Positions 16,437-25,530 of a DNA stretch of 63,938 nt are shown here, one piece after another. This DNA comes from an uncultured Mucilaginibacter sp. (GTDB lineage: Bacteria > Bacteroidota > Bacteroidia > Sphingobacteriales > Sphingobacteriaceae), in contig CAISPD010000232.1 of NCBI GenBank assembly GCA_903887275.1, forward strand, positions 1-63,938, read 5' to 3'. The notes beneath the pieces were generated by a model, which had not been told where the DNA came from, ran no database searches, and saw only the letters and a program-made list of their open reading frames with translations. How positions within the stretch are numbered: position 1 is the stretch's first letter; each line of letters starts with the position of its first letter. Made by a program: the position numbers and the translations under genes.

Positions 16437-19244
16437 TTAATCCGCTGCAACTTTAGACATTTTATGCGCGGCTCTTTTTACCGTTTTTTTAACTTCTTCA
16501 GCCGATTCGGCATCAAAAGCTTTTGCGATAATATGCAATTGCTGGGCAGTATGCTGTTTGGCAAAACCGGTTGCTGTGCTGGCGCTTGCATTACGTGAAA
16601 TTACATCCAATTGTAGTTCGCTTTTACGGAAAGTCCGGCACATGAACGGCCAGGCCCCCATATTTTCAGGTTCTTCCTGTACCCAGAAAAATTCTGTTGC
16701 CTTATTGTACTTCGCTTTAATTTTAAGCATCTGCTGTTCAGGCGTTGGGTATAACTGTTCGATACGAACAATGGCTACATCTTTGCGCTGATCTGCAAAT
16801 TGCTTTTCCTGCAATTCATAATAGATTTTACCCGAACAAAATAATACGCGTTTCACTTTTTTAACATCTGCAAAGCTATCATCGATCAACTCCTGAAAAT
16901 GTCCATTCGTAAAATCGGCTATTGGCGACACGCATTTCGGCGAACGCAACAAGCTTTTAGGCGTAAATATGATCAATGGTTTGCGGAATTCGCGGTGTAG
17001 CTGTCTTCTCACGATATGGAAGAAGTTAGCAGGTGTGGTACAGTTGGCCACCTGTATATTGTTTTCAGCACAAAGCTCAAGAAAACGTTCGATACGTGCC
17101 GATGAGTGTTCAGGGCCCTGACCTTCATAGCCATGTGGCAGTAACATTACTAATCCGTTGCCACGTTGCCATTTGGTTTCGGCACTTGCTATATACTGGT
17201 CAACTATGGTCTGCGCTCCATTGAAGAAATCGCCAAACTGTGCTTCCCATATGGTTAAAGCATTTGGGTTCGCCAGTGCATAACCATATTCAAATCCTAA
17301 TACCCCATACTCTGAAAGTAATGAATTATAGATGGTGAACTTAGCCTCGGTACCCAAAGTATCAAGTGGGGTATATTCATCTTCCGAATCAACAAGCGTT
17401 AATACCGCATGGCGGTGCGAAAATGTACCGCGTTTAACGTCTTCTCCGCTTAATCTTACGGGGTGACCTTCTTTTAATAAAGTACCGTATGCCAGCAATT
17501 CGCCCATGGCCCAGTCAAATACCTGACTTTTGTTGACCATTTTACTGCGCTCGTCAAAAAGCTTTTCGATTTTTTTGAAAAACTCTTTGTCTTTAGGCAA
17601 TACCGTGATTTGTTTACCGATCGCTGTCAGCACTTCTTTGCTGACCGCAGTATTTACAGGCGTGGTAAAATCTTGTGCCGAAGCAAGATGCAAACCTTCC
17701 CAGGCACCCTCAAACATTTGAATGGTATCAGTAAAGCGTTCTAGTGCCTTCGATTCATCCAGCTTTTCCTGCAACAGGTCCCGGAAACTTTTTTCCATTA
17801 TGGTGGCCTGGGCCGGCGTTATGGTGCCTTGTGCCAGTAAATGCTGGTAATATATTTCCCTCGGATTTGGGTGCGTTTCTATCGCTTTGTATAATAGGGG
17901 TTGCGTGAACTTAGGTTCGTCCGATTCGTTATGGCCATACCTCCGGTAACACAAAATATCGATGAAAACATCGTCGTGAAAGGTTTGACGATATTCCATA
18001 GCGAGGTTGATCGTATAAACCAGGGCTTCTACATCATCACCATTCACATGGAAAACCGGAGAAAGCACGGTTTTTGCAATATCGGTACAATAAGTGCTGG
18101 AACGTGCATCTTTAAAGTTAGTGGTAAAGCCTATCTGGTTATTGATCACCAGGTGAATGGTACCACCGGTACGGTATCCTTCAAGCTTTTCCATTTGAAG
18201 CACCTCGTACACAATTCCCTGACCAGCAATGGAAGCATCGCCATGGATCAATATTGGTGCAATTTTGGTATAATCACTATCGTATTTAAAATCGATCTTG
18301 GAACGGGTAATGCCCTCAACAACCGGATCAACTGCTTCCAGGTGAGATGGGTTAGGGCAAAGGCTCAAGTGTACATTCTTGCCATTACGCGCGATCATGT
18401 CTGTAGAATAGCCCAGGTGATATTTAACGTCGCCGCCAAAACCCGATTCTTCATCATAGGTTTTACCTTCGAATTCGGAAAATATCTCTTTGTAGGTTTT
18501 CTCCATGATATTGGCAAGCACATTCAAGCGCCCGCGATGTGCCATACCGATCACAAATTCCTGTATTCCCAGTTCAGCTCCTTTTTGGATCACCGAATCC
18601 ATGGCCGGGATCAAAGCTTCAGCGCCTTCAAGCGAGAAACGTTTTTGTCCCAGAAATTTTGTACCTAAAAAGTTTTCAAAGATCACCGCATGATTCAGCT
18701 TATCCAGCATGATCAGCTTTTCTTCCGTAGTGAAAGAAGGGGTATTCCGGTGGCTTTCCATCCGGTCTTCAAACCATTTGATCTTAAAAGGATTACGAAT
18801 ATACTTGTATTCGGCGCCTATCGACTGGCAATAGGTTTGCTCCAGCATCTCGCGGATGTCGTGCAGTGTCGCGGGGCCCAGGCCAACTTCAACACCGGCG
18901 TTGAATACAGTATTCAGGTCGGCATCGCTTAAACCAAATGTTTCCAGCTCTTTGCCCGGAAAGTATTTACGACGTTCGCGTACAGGGTTGGTTTTGGTGA
19001 ACAGGTGGCCACGTGTGCGGTAGCCATTGATCATGTTTAGTACATTGATCTCTTTCAGGAAGTGATCAGAGCCCTCAGCCGTAGTTACAGCGCCAATTGG
19101 CCCTTTCGCTTCACGACCGAAGTCAAAGCCTTCAAAAAATTTTTGCCATCCAAAGTCGACCGATTCCGGGTCCTGAGTATAAGCTTCGTATAAAGAGTTA
19201 ATGTAGGCAGCGTTTCCGCTGTCAATATAATTTAGGCGATCCAT
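16437..19244 (-). CDS. sucA: 2-oxoglutarate dehydrogenase E1 (thiamine diphosphate)
   Basis: A 935-residue E1 component, full length for the family. It decarboxylates 2-oxoglutarate with thiamine diphosphate and passes the succinyl group to SucB. The N-terminal peptide that contacts E2 is present (Ser-Leu-Tyr-Glu-Ala-Tyr, Trp-Gln-Lys-Phe-Phe), as are the substrate-binding His region (Gly-Met-Ala-His-Arg-Gly-Arg-Leu-Asn-Val-Leu) and the TPP/Mg motif from His-Gly-Asp-Ala-Ser through Val-Ile-Asn-Asn-Gln-Ile-Gly-Phe. The C-terminal domain is complete. It is first in the sucA-sucB unit; E3 is not in the window. A long antisense frame inside this gene is a shadow. Confidence 0.97.
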   Translation of the reverse strand: MDRLNYIDSGNAAYINSLYEAYTQDPESVDFGWQKFFEGFDFGREAKGPIGAVTTAEGSDHFLKEINVLNMINGYRTRGHLFTKTNPVRERRKYFPGKELETFGLSDADLNTVFNAGVEVGLGPATLHDIREMLEQTYCQSIGAEYKYIRNPFKIKWFEDRMESHRNTPSFTTEEKLIMLDKLNHAVIFENFLGTKFLGQKRFSLEGAEALIPAMDSVIQKGAELGIQEFVIGMAHRGRLNVLANIMEKTYKEIFSEFEGKTYDEESGFGGDVKYHLGYSTDMIARNGKNVHLSLCPNPSHLEAVDPVVEGITRSKIDFKYDSDYTKIAPILIHGDASIAGQGIVYEVLQMEKLEGYRTGGTIHLVINNQIGFTTNFKDARSSTYCTDIAKTVLSPVFHVNGDDVEALVYTINLAMEYRQTFHDDVFIDILCYRRYGHNESDEPKFTQPLLYKAIETHPNPREIYYQHLLAQGTITPAQATIMEKSFRDLLQEKLDESKALERFTDTIQMFEGAWEGLHLASAQDFTTPVNTAVSKEVLTAIGKQITVLPKDKEFFKKIEKLFDERSKMVNKSQVFDWAMGELLAYGTLLKEGHPVRLSGEDVKRGTFSHRHAVLTLVDSEDEYTPLDTLGTEAKFTIYNSLLSEYGVLGFEYGYALANPNALTIWEAQFGDFFNGAQTIVDQYIASAETKWQRGNGLVMLLPHGYEGQGPEHSSARIERFLELCAENNIQVANCTTPANFFHIVRRQLHREFRKPLIIFTPKSLLRSPKCVSPIADFTNGHFQELIDDSFADVKKVKRVLFCSGKIYYELQEKQFADQRKDVAIVRIEQLYPTPEQQMLKIKAKYNKATEFFWVQEEPENMGAWPFMCRTFRKSELQLDVISRNASASTATGFAKQHTAQQLHIIAKAFDAESAEEVKKTVKRAAHKMSKVAAD

Positions 19245-19269
19245 GCAGATTCTAATCGGTAAAACGGCA

Positions 19270-19318
19270 CAAAATTAAGCATATCGATTTGTAAACTTTG
19301 TAATTTATTTACAAATCG
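19270..19318 (-). promoter_or_regulatory. sucA promoter with overlapping inverted repeat
   Basis: On the minus strand TAATTTTG (19277-19270) matches the Bacteroidota -7 box TAnnTTTG, 26 bp before the sucA ATG. Immediately upstream, CGATTTGTAAA (19285-19295) and its exact complement (19308-19318) form an 11-bp inverted repeat with a 12-bp spacer, covering where the -33 element would lie. This is a good place for a regulator of TCA-cycle flux. Confidence 0.55.
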
Positions 19319-19393
19319 TTACAATAATGTGCTTTTGCGTCGGGTTTTACATGAAATTAGGCAGAATATTTATACCGTTCGGTATAAATAGCA

Positions 19394-20704
19394 TCAGACT
19401 ATAGCCAGCTGACCGCTAACATCAGGCAGCCAGGTGCTGATAAAATCGCTTGCGGTTTCCAGTTTGGCCGACTGTTTTGCACCCGGAAAAAAACGATCAT
19501 CGCGGGTGTCATTGGCTACTCCTGCAATAAACGCCCAATTACCCCAATTGCTGGCCGGCGAATAATCGATCAGTTTTTCCTCAAAATAGGCAGCACCCTT
19601 GAGCCATTCAACTTTTAAATCATTGACTAGGAAGGCAGCTACCGCCTGACGTTTAAAGTTGCTGATATAGCCGGTGGCATTCAATTCGTGCATCGCGGCA
19701 TCAATATAGGGGATACCGGTATGACCCAATGTCCATTGTTCAAATAGATATTGCTGGTTACAGGCAGCTTCGGGAGCAACGCCCTTGAAGCCTTCCGCAT
19801 TAAAAAACTGGCTGCCGTACTTTTTAAACATAAACCGGAAGTAATCGCGCCACAGCAATTCATTGATTAGTGTCGATCCTGAAGCGCTGGTTCCCAGGGT
19901 ATGTTTCAATGCTTCATGATAAACCATTCGTTGCGATAAACAACCCAGTGATATCCAGGCCGATAACCGTGAAGGGTTCTCAGCCTGATTTTTGGAGTTT
20001 TTTGTCTGATTCGAATTATCCAGTGATTGAATGTACCGGTGCATCTGCTGTAAAGCAGTAGTTTCTCCGCCCAGGTAAGAGAAATCGGCTCGCGGATCAT
20101 CCAATGGTAGATTTATGCCTAATTCTGCGAGCGTCGGGAGCGATCCGGGGTCGGTTATTTCCGGGGTTTTAATACAGGTGGGCGTTTCAAAGCAGGGCCT
20201 TACGTTGCTATCCCGCTCTATTTTCTTTTTAAATAAGGCAAAACTATCAGGTATATCTTTAATAGGAAAAGGAAGGTCTTCTTTATGGTACAAGGTGTGT
20301 CCGATAAAATGCCGAAGGTTAAGCTTTATTTTCCAAAGTGCGGTTTCAACAGCCTCTGATATTGCCGTTTCCTGTGCAGCTACCTCGCGGTGATGGTATA
20401 CTTCGCTTACCTGATATTGCTGTGCCAGGCGAGGAATAAGATCGGCGGGATCGCCATTTGCAATCAGCAGTTCGCCCCCCAGGCTCCGCAATTGTAAACG
20501 GAGATCGGCAACTGATTCGAGCAGAAAGCGAGCACGGATACTACCGGTTTTCTGAAGACCGTAATTGCTCGGGGAAAAGTAAAATGGGTCGAAACAAAAA
20601 ACCGGGAGGATTTTATCGGCCTTTCGTGTAGCTTCCAATAATATTTCGTTATCGTGGATACGAAGATCGTTCCTGAACCAAACCAATATTGTTTTTCCGC
20701 TCAT
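19394..20704 (-). CDS. DASH-type cryptochrome/photolyase
   Basis: A 436-residue flavoprotein of the photolyase/cryptochrome family. The N-terminal photolyase domain begins with Leu-Val-Trp-Phe-Arg-Asn-Asp-Leu-Arg, and the C-terminal FAD domain contains Asn-Glu-Leu-Leu-Trp-Arg-Asp-Tyr-Phe-Arg and Ser-Asn-Trp-Gly-Asn-Trp. The sequence style (Asp-Pro-Phe-Tyr-Phe then Thr-Gly-Ser-Ile-Arg-Ala-Arg-Phe-Leu-Leu-Glu-Ser) is that of Cry-DASH, which repairs cyclobutane dimers in single-stranded DNA or loops and may sense light. A separate CPD photolyase lies at 25531. It is transcribed divergently from the Dabb gene. Confidence 0.9.
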   Translation of the reverse strand: MSGKTILVWFRNDLRIHDNEILLEATRKADKILPVFCFDPFYFSPSNYGLQKTGSIRARFLLESVADLRLQLRSLGGELLIANGDPADLIPRLAQQYQVSEVYHHREVAAQETAISEAVETALWKIKLNLRHFIGHTLYHKEDLPFPIKDIPDSFALFKKKIERDSNVRPCFETPTCIKTPEITDPGSLPTLAELGINLPLDDPRADFSYLGGETTALQQMHRYIQSLDNSNQTKNSKNQAENPSRLSAWISLGCLSQRMVYHEALKHTLGTSASGSTLINELLWRDYFRFMFKKYGSQFFNAEGFKGVAPEAACNQQYLFEQWTLGHTGIPYIDAAMHELNATGYISNFKRQAVAAFLVNDLKVEWLKGAAYFEEKLIDYSPASNWGNWAFIAGVANDTRDDRFFPGAKQSAKLETASDFISTWLPDVSGQLAIV

Positions 20705-20919
20705 CTGCTGTTAATACGCTATTCCCGCTGCCCGGTCGACTGGCAAATTTGCGATAAATTAAATAAAAAATATGTTTAAACGCTAATTTGCCTCTTTATT
20801 TGACGTATAGCCAACATTTTGAGCTTGTTGGTATAGCTGCAAGCATTGTATTTATATTATCTTTAATAAGATTTGCCTTTGCTGATTTTTATTTTCATTT
20901 TTCCAAAAAAATCAAAAAC

Positions 20920-21231
20920 ATGTACCTGCACAATACCTTCGTTCACCACGTTCATTTCTGGTTAAAAAATAAAACCGACAAAGCTAAACTGATTGAAGGC
21001 CTGGAACTGCTTAAACCGATCACTCATATTCGCGACTTTCATATCGGGGTACCAGCTGACACCAATCGTGATGTGATCGACAATACCTATGATGTTTCTT
21101 TACTGCTGCTCTTTAACACACTCGAAGAGGAAGAGGCCTACCAGCACGACCCCACCCATGTAATCTTTGCCGAACAATATGCCAAGCCACTTTGTTCCCG
21201 GGTACTGGTACTCGACAATGTAAATATTTAA
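20920..21231 (+). CDS. Dabb family (stress-responsive A/B barrel) protein
   Basis: A 103-residue protein of the Dabb dimeric alpha/beta-barrel family. Family features: an early His-His-Val-His-Phe-Trp strand, a central Phe-His-Ile-Gly-Val-Pro, and Tyr-Asp-Val-Ser-Leu-Leu-Leu-Leu-Phe, then His-Asp-Pro-Thr-His near the C-terminus. The frame is open from 20788, but the extra N-terminal part encodes a hydrophobic stretch foreign to the family, so the ATG at 20920 is chosen. Biochemical role unknown; relatives are induced by stress. Confidence 0.8.
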   Translation: MYLHNTFVHHVHFWLKNKTDKAKLIEGLELLKPITHIRDFHIGVPADTNRDVIDNTYDVSLLLLFNTLEEEEAYQHDPTHVIFAEQYAKPLCSRVLVLDNVNI

Positions 21232-21516
21232 TATTTCAGAAAAAGTTTTTTAAATATTATCTTTAGCTAAAGTCTTTCTTTAAAGGATAGACTTGTTTTA
21301 ATTTAGTTGAGGGGAAGGGACTTGCTACTGCCCCAATGTTCCCCAAATTTCCACTTTTACTACCTATAATACAGCTGTTTATGTGAAAAGCAGGCGCGAT
21401 AGTGACTAAAGCATGCCAGTATGCGTGGTGGCATGATATTTGAATTTTAATCGATATTTAATATTAGCAGATAAAAACTATAATAAAATCGAAAAACCTC
21501 AACACCTTTCACGATC

Positions 21517-23589
21517 ATGTCTTTCAAAAAATTTATCTTTTCGACCTCCCTGGCCGTACTGGTATTTTCCTTTGCATATGCTCAGGATGATTCGCTGCAT
21601 TATGACCTGGGCCGCGTTTTAGCGAAAAAAAGCGCAACGCAAACGGTGTCTATCACTGGTGCCGATCTGGAGAAATATCAGGTTACCAATCTTTCTGACG
21701 CCATTAATGTATGGCTCAACGGGACCTATACCCAATCAGCCTCAGTATTATATGTGATTGATGGTAATATTATCAGCGATGTTAATGCTTATAGCATTTT
21801 TGATGTAGAGCTGGTAACGTTGATAGAAGGTACTATTGCACAAACTGCCGGAGCAAAAGCCGGGCAACAACTGGTGCTCATCAAATTGCGCACCGTTCGC
21901 AATGGAAAGAAGGGTATTGAAGTGAATGGGCAAAATAGCCTGATCAATGTACGTAACACCAACAACAACGCACTGGAATCAACCGCCAATAGCAGTATAT
22001 ACGACCAATATTACCTTTCGGGATACCGGAATTATGATAAAGGTTCTATCGGAATTACAGCCGAATACCAGCGCGATGTTAACCCCAGTTTGAACGGCGA
22101 TGGTCTTGAATTTTTACAAGCTCCGCATTTTAATCGCTTTAAAATAAATGCCTATGCCAGTACTCAACTAGGAAAGTACAGTACACTGTCTTTTACTGCT
22201 GGGTACGTTCCGCAAGAAGAAAACCAGTCTTATACCCGTGATACGGTTTCCTATAGCCCCCTGCCCGAAAAAATAGACTTTACAAGTCACGTTTCGCAAT
22301 ACCTGGTCAATTCAACCATTAACTTAAAAACCGACCTGGGCAATGGCTTAGTTAATCGACTGTCTTTAGCCTATAACCACTACAGTTATTTTGAAACCGA
22401 TCTGACGCAATCTGCCATCGATACGAATACGCGCCAGGTACAACCCCATAGTAACGAGCGGTCACATAACCTGCTGTTTCGCGACTATTTTTACTACCAC
22501 AAAAACTTTGATAGCCTTCAATTTGAATCGACAGTGAATTTGACCTTCCGAAATTTCGAAGATTCAATTATTTATCATCAAACAGAAACTGCCTACTCGC
22601 CCAATGTCACTCCTTATTCATTTACACGTGCTTATTCCAGTCACGTAGCGTACAAAACGTTCCTGGTAAGCCCATCTGTAAGCCTGCATTATAAAGAAGC
22701 AATTAGCATTCAGGCTGGTGCCGTGACGCTGCTTGATCAGGGCAAAACAGTGCCCGAGGGCGGCTCGCCAGGACACTTTCTGCCATTCTTTAATTTCGCA
22801 TTTAGTCCGGCGCGTTTACTCGGTATTACTGCTATCAAATGGCAATTCTATGCATCTTATGCACGCCAAAGTCCGGCTATTGGCGATGACTATTCAACGC
22901 TGACCACTTACAGTCTGATGGCGCCACCGGGTTTAGTTCCATACAGCTATAGCAATTACAACAGGCTTCAGCAATACAACAATTACCATTTGGGCACTTC
23001 GGTGGGCATCACCCGCAGTTTTTCTATTGCATATACTTATGAATACAAATATTTTTCGGGATTGTCCGAAATTAACCTTCCTACTGATGCCAACGGTGGT
23101 ATCGGATTTGTGCCTTATAATGGACGTACTGTAACCACGCGTTTCAGTCTGCATTACAACATGCATAGTTCACGTTTAACCTGGAATGCAGTACTAACCG
23201 GTACCGAAACCGAACTGCAGGTACAGGATAACCCGGTATTGATTGCCCGTTATAACGCCGGCTATTTAAATAATGGTCACCGCTGGTCAGGGGGTTACAC
23301 CAACCGTTTTGTATTCAGAAATTACTTTGCCGGAATCGATTTCCTTTACCAACTGGGAGCAAGACCGGATAACCTGATCAATGCCTTCCCAAATTCTCCC
23401 GATTTTATAGCACCGTCGAATAATAACTCATTCACGGTTCAAAATGTCTATTTTGGAACAAGGATAAGCATCCCCGGTATCAAATATGTCGACCTGTTTA
23501 TCAACGGGCGTAATATTTTGCAGAATACCAGTTCGAATATAACCGACAACCGGAGTTATTACGGACTTGGATTTAAATGCGGCATATAA
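21517..23589 (+). CDS. TonB-plug outer-membrane barrel protein
   Basis: A 690-residue outer-membrane protein with a signal peptide (residues 1-22, Ala-Tyr-Ala-Gln). Residues ~40-150 resemble a reduced TonB receptor plug (Val-Leu-Tyr-Val-Ile-Asp-Gly-Asn, Val-Glu-Leu-Val-Thr-Leu-Ile-Glu-Gly). The rest is an aromatic-rich beta-barrel with many Tyr-x-Tyr strand patterns. It lacks the N-terminal carboxypeptidase-like domain of SusC proteins and no SusD partner is adjacent, so it is not a classical glycan importer. Ligand unknown. The 285-bp spacer before it holds a 12-bp palindrome CTTTAGCTAAAG (21261-21272) and no gene. Confidence 0.75.
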   Translation: MSFKKFIFSTSLAVLVFSFAYAQDDSLHYDLGRVLAKKSATQTVSITGADLEKYQVTNLSDAINVWLNGTYTQSASVLYVIDGNIISDVNAYSIFDVELVTLIEGTIAQTAGAKAGQQLVLIKLRTVRNGKKGIEVNGQNSLINVRNTNNNALESTANSSIYDQYYLSGYRNYDKGSIGITAEYQRDVNPSLNGDGLEFLQAPHFNRFKINAYASTQLGKYSTLSFTAGYVPQEENQSYTRDTVSYSPLPEKIDFTSHVSQYLVNSTINLKTDLGNGLVNRLSLAYNHYSYFETDLTQSAIDTNTRQVQPHSNERSHNLLFRDYFYYHKNFDSLQFESTVNLTFRNFEDSIIYHQTETAYSPNVTPYSFTRAYSSHVAYKTFLVSPSVSLHYKEAISIQAGAVTLLDQGKTVPEGGSPGHFLPFFNFAFSPARLLGITAIKWQFYASYARQSPAIGDDYSTLTTYSLMAPPGLVPYSYSNYNRLQQYNNYHLGTSVGITRSFSIAYTYEYKYFSGLSEINLPTDANGGIGFVPYNGRTVTTRFSLHYNMHSSRLTWNAVLTGTETELQVQDNPVLIARYNAGYLNNGHRWSGGYTNRFVFRNYFAGIDFLYQLGARPDNLINAFPNSPDFIAPSNNNSFTVQNVYFGTRISIPGIKYVDLFINGRNILQNTSSNITDNRSYYGLGFKCGI

Positions 23590-23625
23590 AAACAGGTTCA
23601 ACAATTTATTGTTGTTGAGCTTAAC

Positions 23626-24513
23626 ATGAACGTACTAATTGCCGGATCCGGCAGCTATATTGCAAGTTACCTCATCCCACACCTTGTTGAAAGCGGGCAT
23701 GAGGTAACATGCCTTGCCCGCGACAAAAAATTCTTTCTGTCACAAAACAGATTTGATGGAATCAGGGTATTGCAGGGCGACCTGCTCCGCAAAGCATTTA
23801 TTGATCCATTTCCCGAAGACACGGATGTGGCATTTTACCTTGCCGGCCGACTCATCCAAACTACCGGATTTGCAGGATTGGAAGCCTTGTCGGCACAAAA
23901 CTTTATGCAAGCGCTCGCACAAACCAATTGCCGGCAGTTGATAGCCACCTGCGAACTTAATAGCCTAACGAAGCAGCATGTTGACGATATTCTTGACAGT
24001 GGTAATGCTGCGTTCACCAATTTGCGCCTATCCATGCTGATTGGCGAGGATAGTATTGTCTTGCGTTTATTTGATGGCCTTACACGCAATAAAAACATTA
24101 TTATTACCAGTGCCTGGGCAAATGCTCAGATTCAGCCGGTATATATTGATGATGTGCTGGCCTACATTGATGGTTGCCTGCTGAACGAAGCTACATTTAA
24201 CAAAAGACTGGATATTTGCGGGCCTGAGGTAATGAGTTTCAAACAGATGGTATATGATTACCTGAGTATATTCAGAGCTGGAAAACATCATATCCTCAGT
24301 TTACCTGTGCTTAATGCTAACCTGGCGGCTTATCTTGCCAATTTCCTGGCGCCCCTCAACTATCCGGAAGCAAAGAGTTTGCTTGAAAACCTTAAATATG
24401 ATTCTGTTTCGCGCGATAACAGGATATGGGATATCATCCCGCATGTTTGTGTCAATTTCAAGCAATCTTTGATATTCTTACACGACCATACCGGTAATAC
24501 TGTACAGGCATAA
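23626..24513 (+). CDS. NAD(P)-binding SDR/NmrA-like protein
   Basis: A 295-residue atypical short-chain dehydrogenase with an N-terminal Rossmann fold (Val-Leu-Ile-Ala-Gly-Ser-Gly-Ser-Tyr-Ile-Ala, then Leu-Ala-Arg-Asp for the cofactor adenosine). The usual Tyr-x-x-x-Lys pair is not evident, which is common in NmrA-like or complex I NDUFA9-like members that bind but may not turn over NAD(P)H. Its TAA stop shares one base with the ATG of the next epimerase gene, so the two are translationally coupled. Confidence 0.75.
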   Translation: MNVLIAGSGSYIASYLIPHLVESGHEVTCLARDKKFFLSQNRFDGIRVLQGDLLRKAFIDPFPEDTDVAFYLAGRLIQTTGFAGLEALSAQNFMQALAQTNCRQLIATCELNSLTKQHVDDILDSGNAAFTNLRLSMLIGEDSIVLRLFDGLTRNKNIIITSAWANAQIQPVYIDDVLAYIDGCLLNEATFNKRLDICGPEVMSFKQMVYDYLSIFRAGKHHILSLPVLNANLAAYLANFLAPLNYPEAKSLLENLKYDSVSRDNRIWDIIPHVCVNFKQSLIFLHDHTGNTVQA

Positions 24514-25451
24514 TGCCTATATTGCCGCTGATTATGGGCGGCTCAAAAAAAAATATACTGGTTACCGGAGGTACAGGTTTTATCGGAAGATACCTTACAG
24601 CAGCACTGCTTGAAAAAGGCCATGAAGTAAGTTTACTTAGCCGAAAACCAGGCAAAGATCCTCGTATCAAAACTTATTTATGGGATGTTAATAAAGGATA
24701 TATCGACGAGCATTGCCTCGATGGTATTGACCTGATCATTCACCTGGCAGGTGCCGGAATTGCCGATGAAAAATGGACAGAGGCCCGAAAAAAAGAACTG
24801 ATCGATAGCCGTACAAATTCAATCGGGTTGATCTATCAGTTGATCAAAACAAAACCCAACAGCGTAAAGCGTATCATTTCGGCATCTGCTATTGGTTATT
24901 ATGGTAGTCGCGCAGATGAAATATTAACCGAGAGCAGTCAGCCAGGTAAGGATGGATTTATGCCTGAGTGTTGTATCGCCTGGGAAAATGCTATTGATGA
25001 AGGTAAAGCATTGGGGTTATCCATCATTAAATTCCGGACGGGTGTAGTACTGGATAAAAGCAGCGGAGCCTTGCCGCAGATGGCATTGCCGGTTAAATTA
25101 TTTGCCGGAGCCCCGTTGGGCGCCGGCGATCAATGGATACCCTGGATACATTGGAACGACGCCCTGGATATGTATCTTTTTGCGCTGGAGCACGAAGATA
25201 TGCAAGGAGTGTATAATATGGTTGCTCCTAACCCGGTAACTAATAAGCAGCTTACCAAAGCTATTGCAAAGCAATTGCACCGACCAGTATGGCCGGTTGG
25301 CGTGCCCAAATTTTTGCTGAACCTTATTTTAGGTGAAATGAGTGTGATTGTTTTGGGTAGTACCAGGGTTTCCGCATCTGCCATTGAGGCTGCCGGTTTT
25401 GTTTTTAAATATCCCGGGCTTACTGATGCTCTTGCATCGATTTATAAATAA
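24513..25451 (+). CDS. TIGR01777 family epimerase-like protein
   Basis: A 312-residue SDR of the YfcH/SulA-like TIGR01777 group: Val-Thr-Gly-Gly-Thr-Gly-Phe-Ile-Gly-Arg Rossmann motif near residue 17, Leu-Ala-Gly-Ala-Gly-Ile-Ala, Ser-Ala-Ser-Ala-Ile-Gly-Tyr-Tyr-Gly, and a C-terminal DUF1731-like part (Thr-Arg-Val-x-Ala-x-x-Ile-Glu-Ala-Ala-Gly-Phe). Reaction unknown. The start at 24513 overlaps the upstream stop; an internal ATG at 24534 is an alternative that would begin right at the fold. It is followed by the CPD photolyase gene, a neighbour seen with this family elsewhere. Confidence 0.85.
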   Translation: MPILPLIMGGSKKNILVTGGTGFIGRYLTAALLEKGHEVSLLSRKPGKDPRIKTYLWDVNKGYIDEHCLDGIDLIIHLAGAGIADEKWTEARKKELIDSRTNSIGLIYQLIKTKPNSVKRIISASAIGYYGSRADEILTESSQPGKDGFMPECCIAWENAIDEGKALGLSIIKFRTGVVLDKSSGALPQMALPVKLFAGAPLGAGDQWIPWIHWNDALDMYLFALEHEDMQGVYNMVAPNPVTNKQLTKAIAKQLHRPVWPVGVPKFLLNLILGEMSVIVLGSTRVSASAIEAAGFVFKYPGLTDALASIYK

Positions 25452-25530
25452 TTGCTGATATAAAACGCAGTGGCAATTATCGGCCTGCTGCTACATCTAT
25501 ATTATTGAGTTCAAATACCTGATCATCTTT

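Noticed and set aside
17901..18668. 255-codon frame antisense to sucA
   Set aside because: Lies wholly inside sucA, which is full length with all motifs; the frame is a shadow of its codon use.
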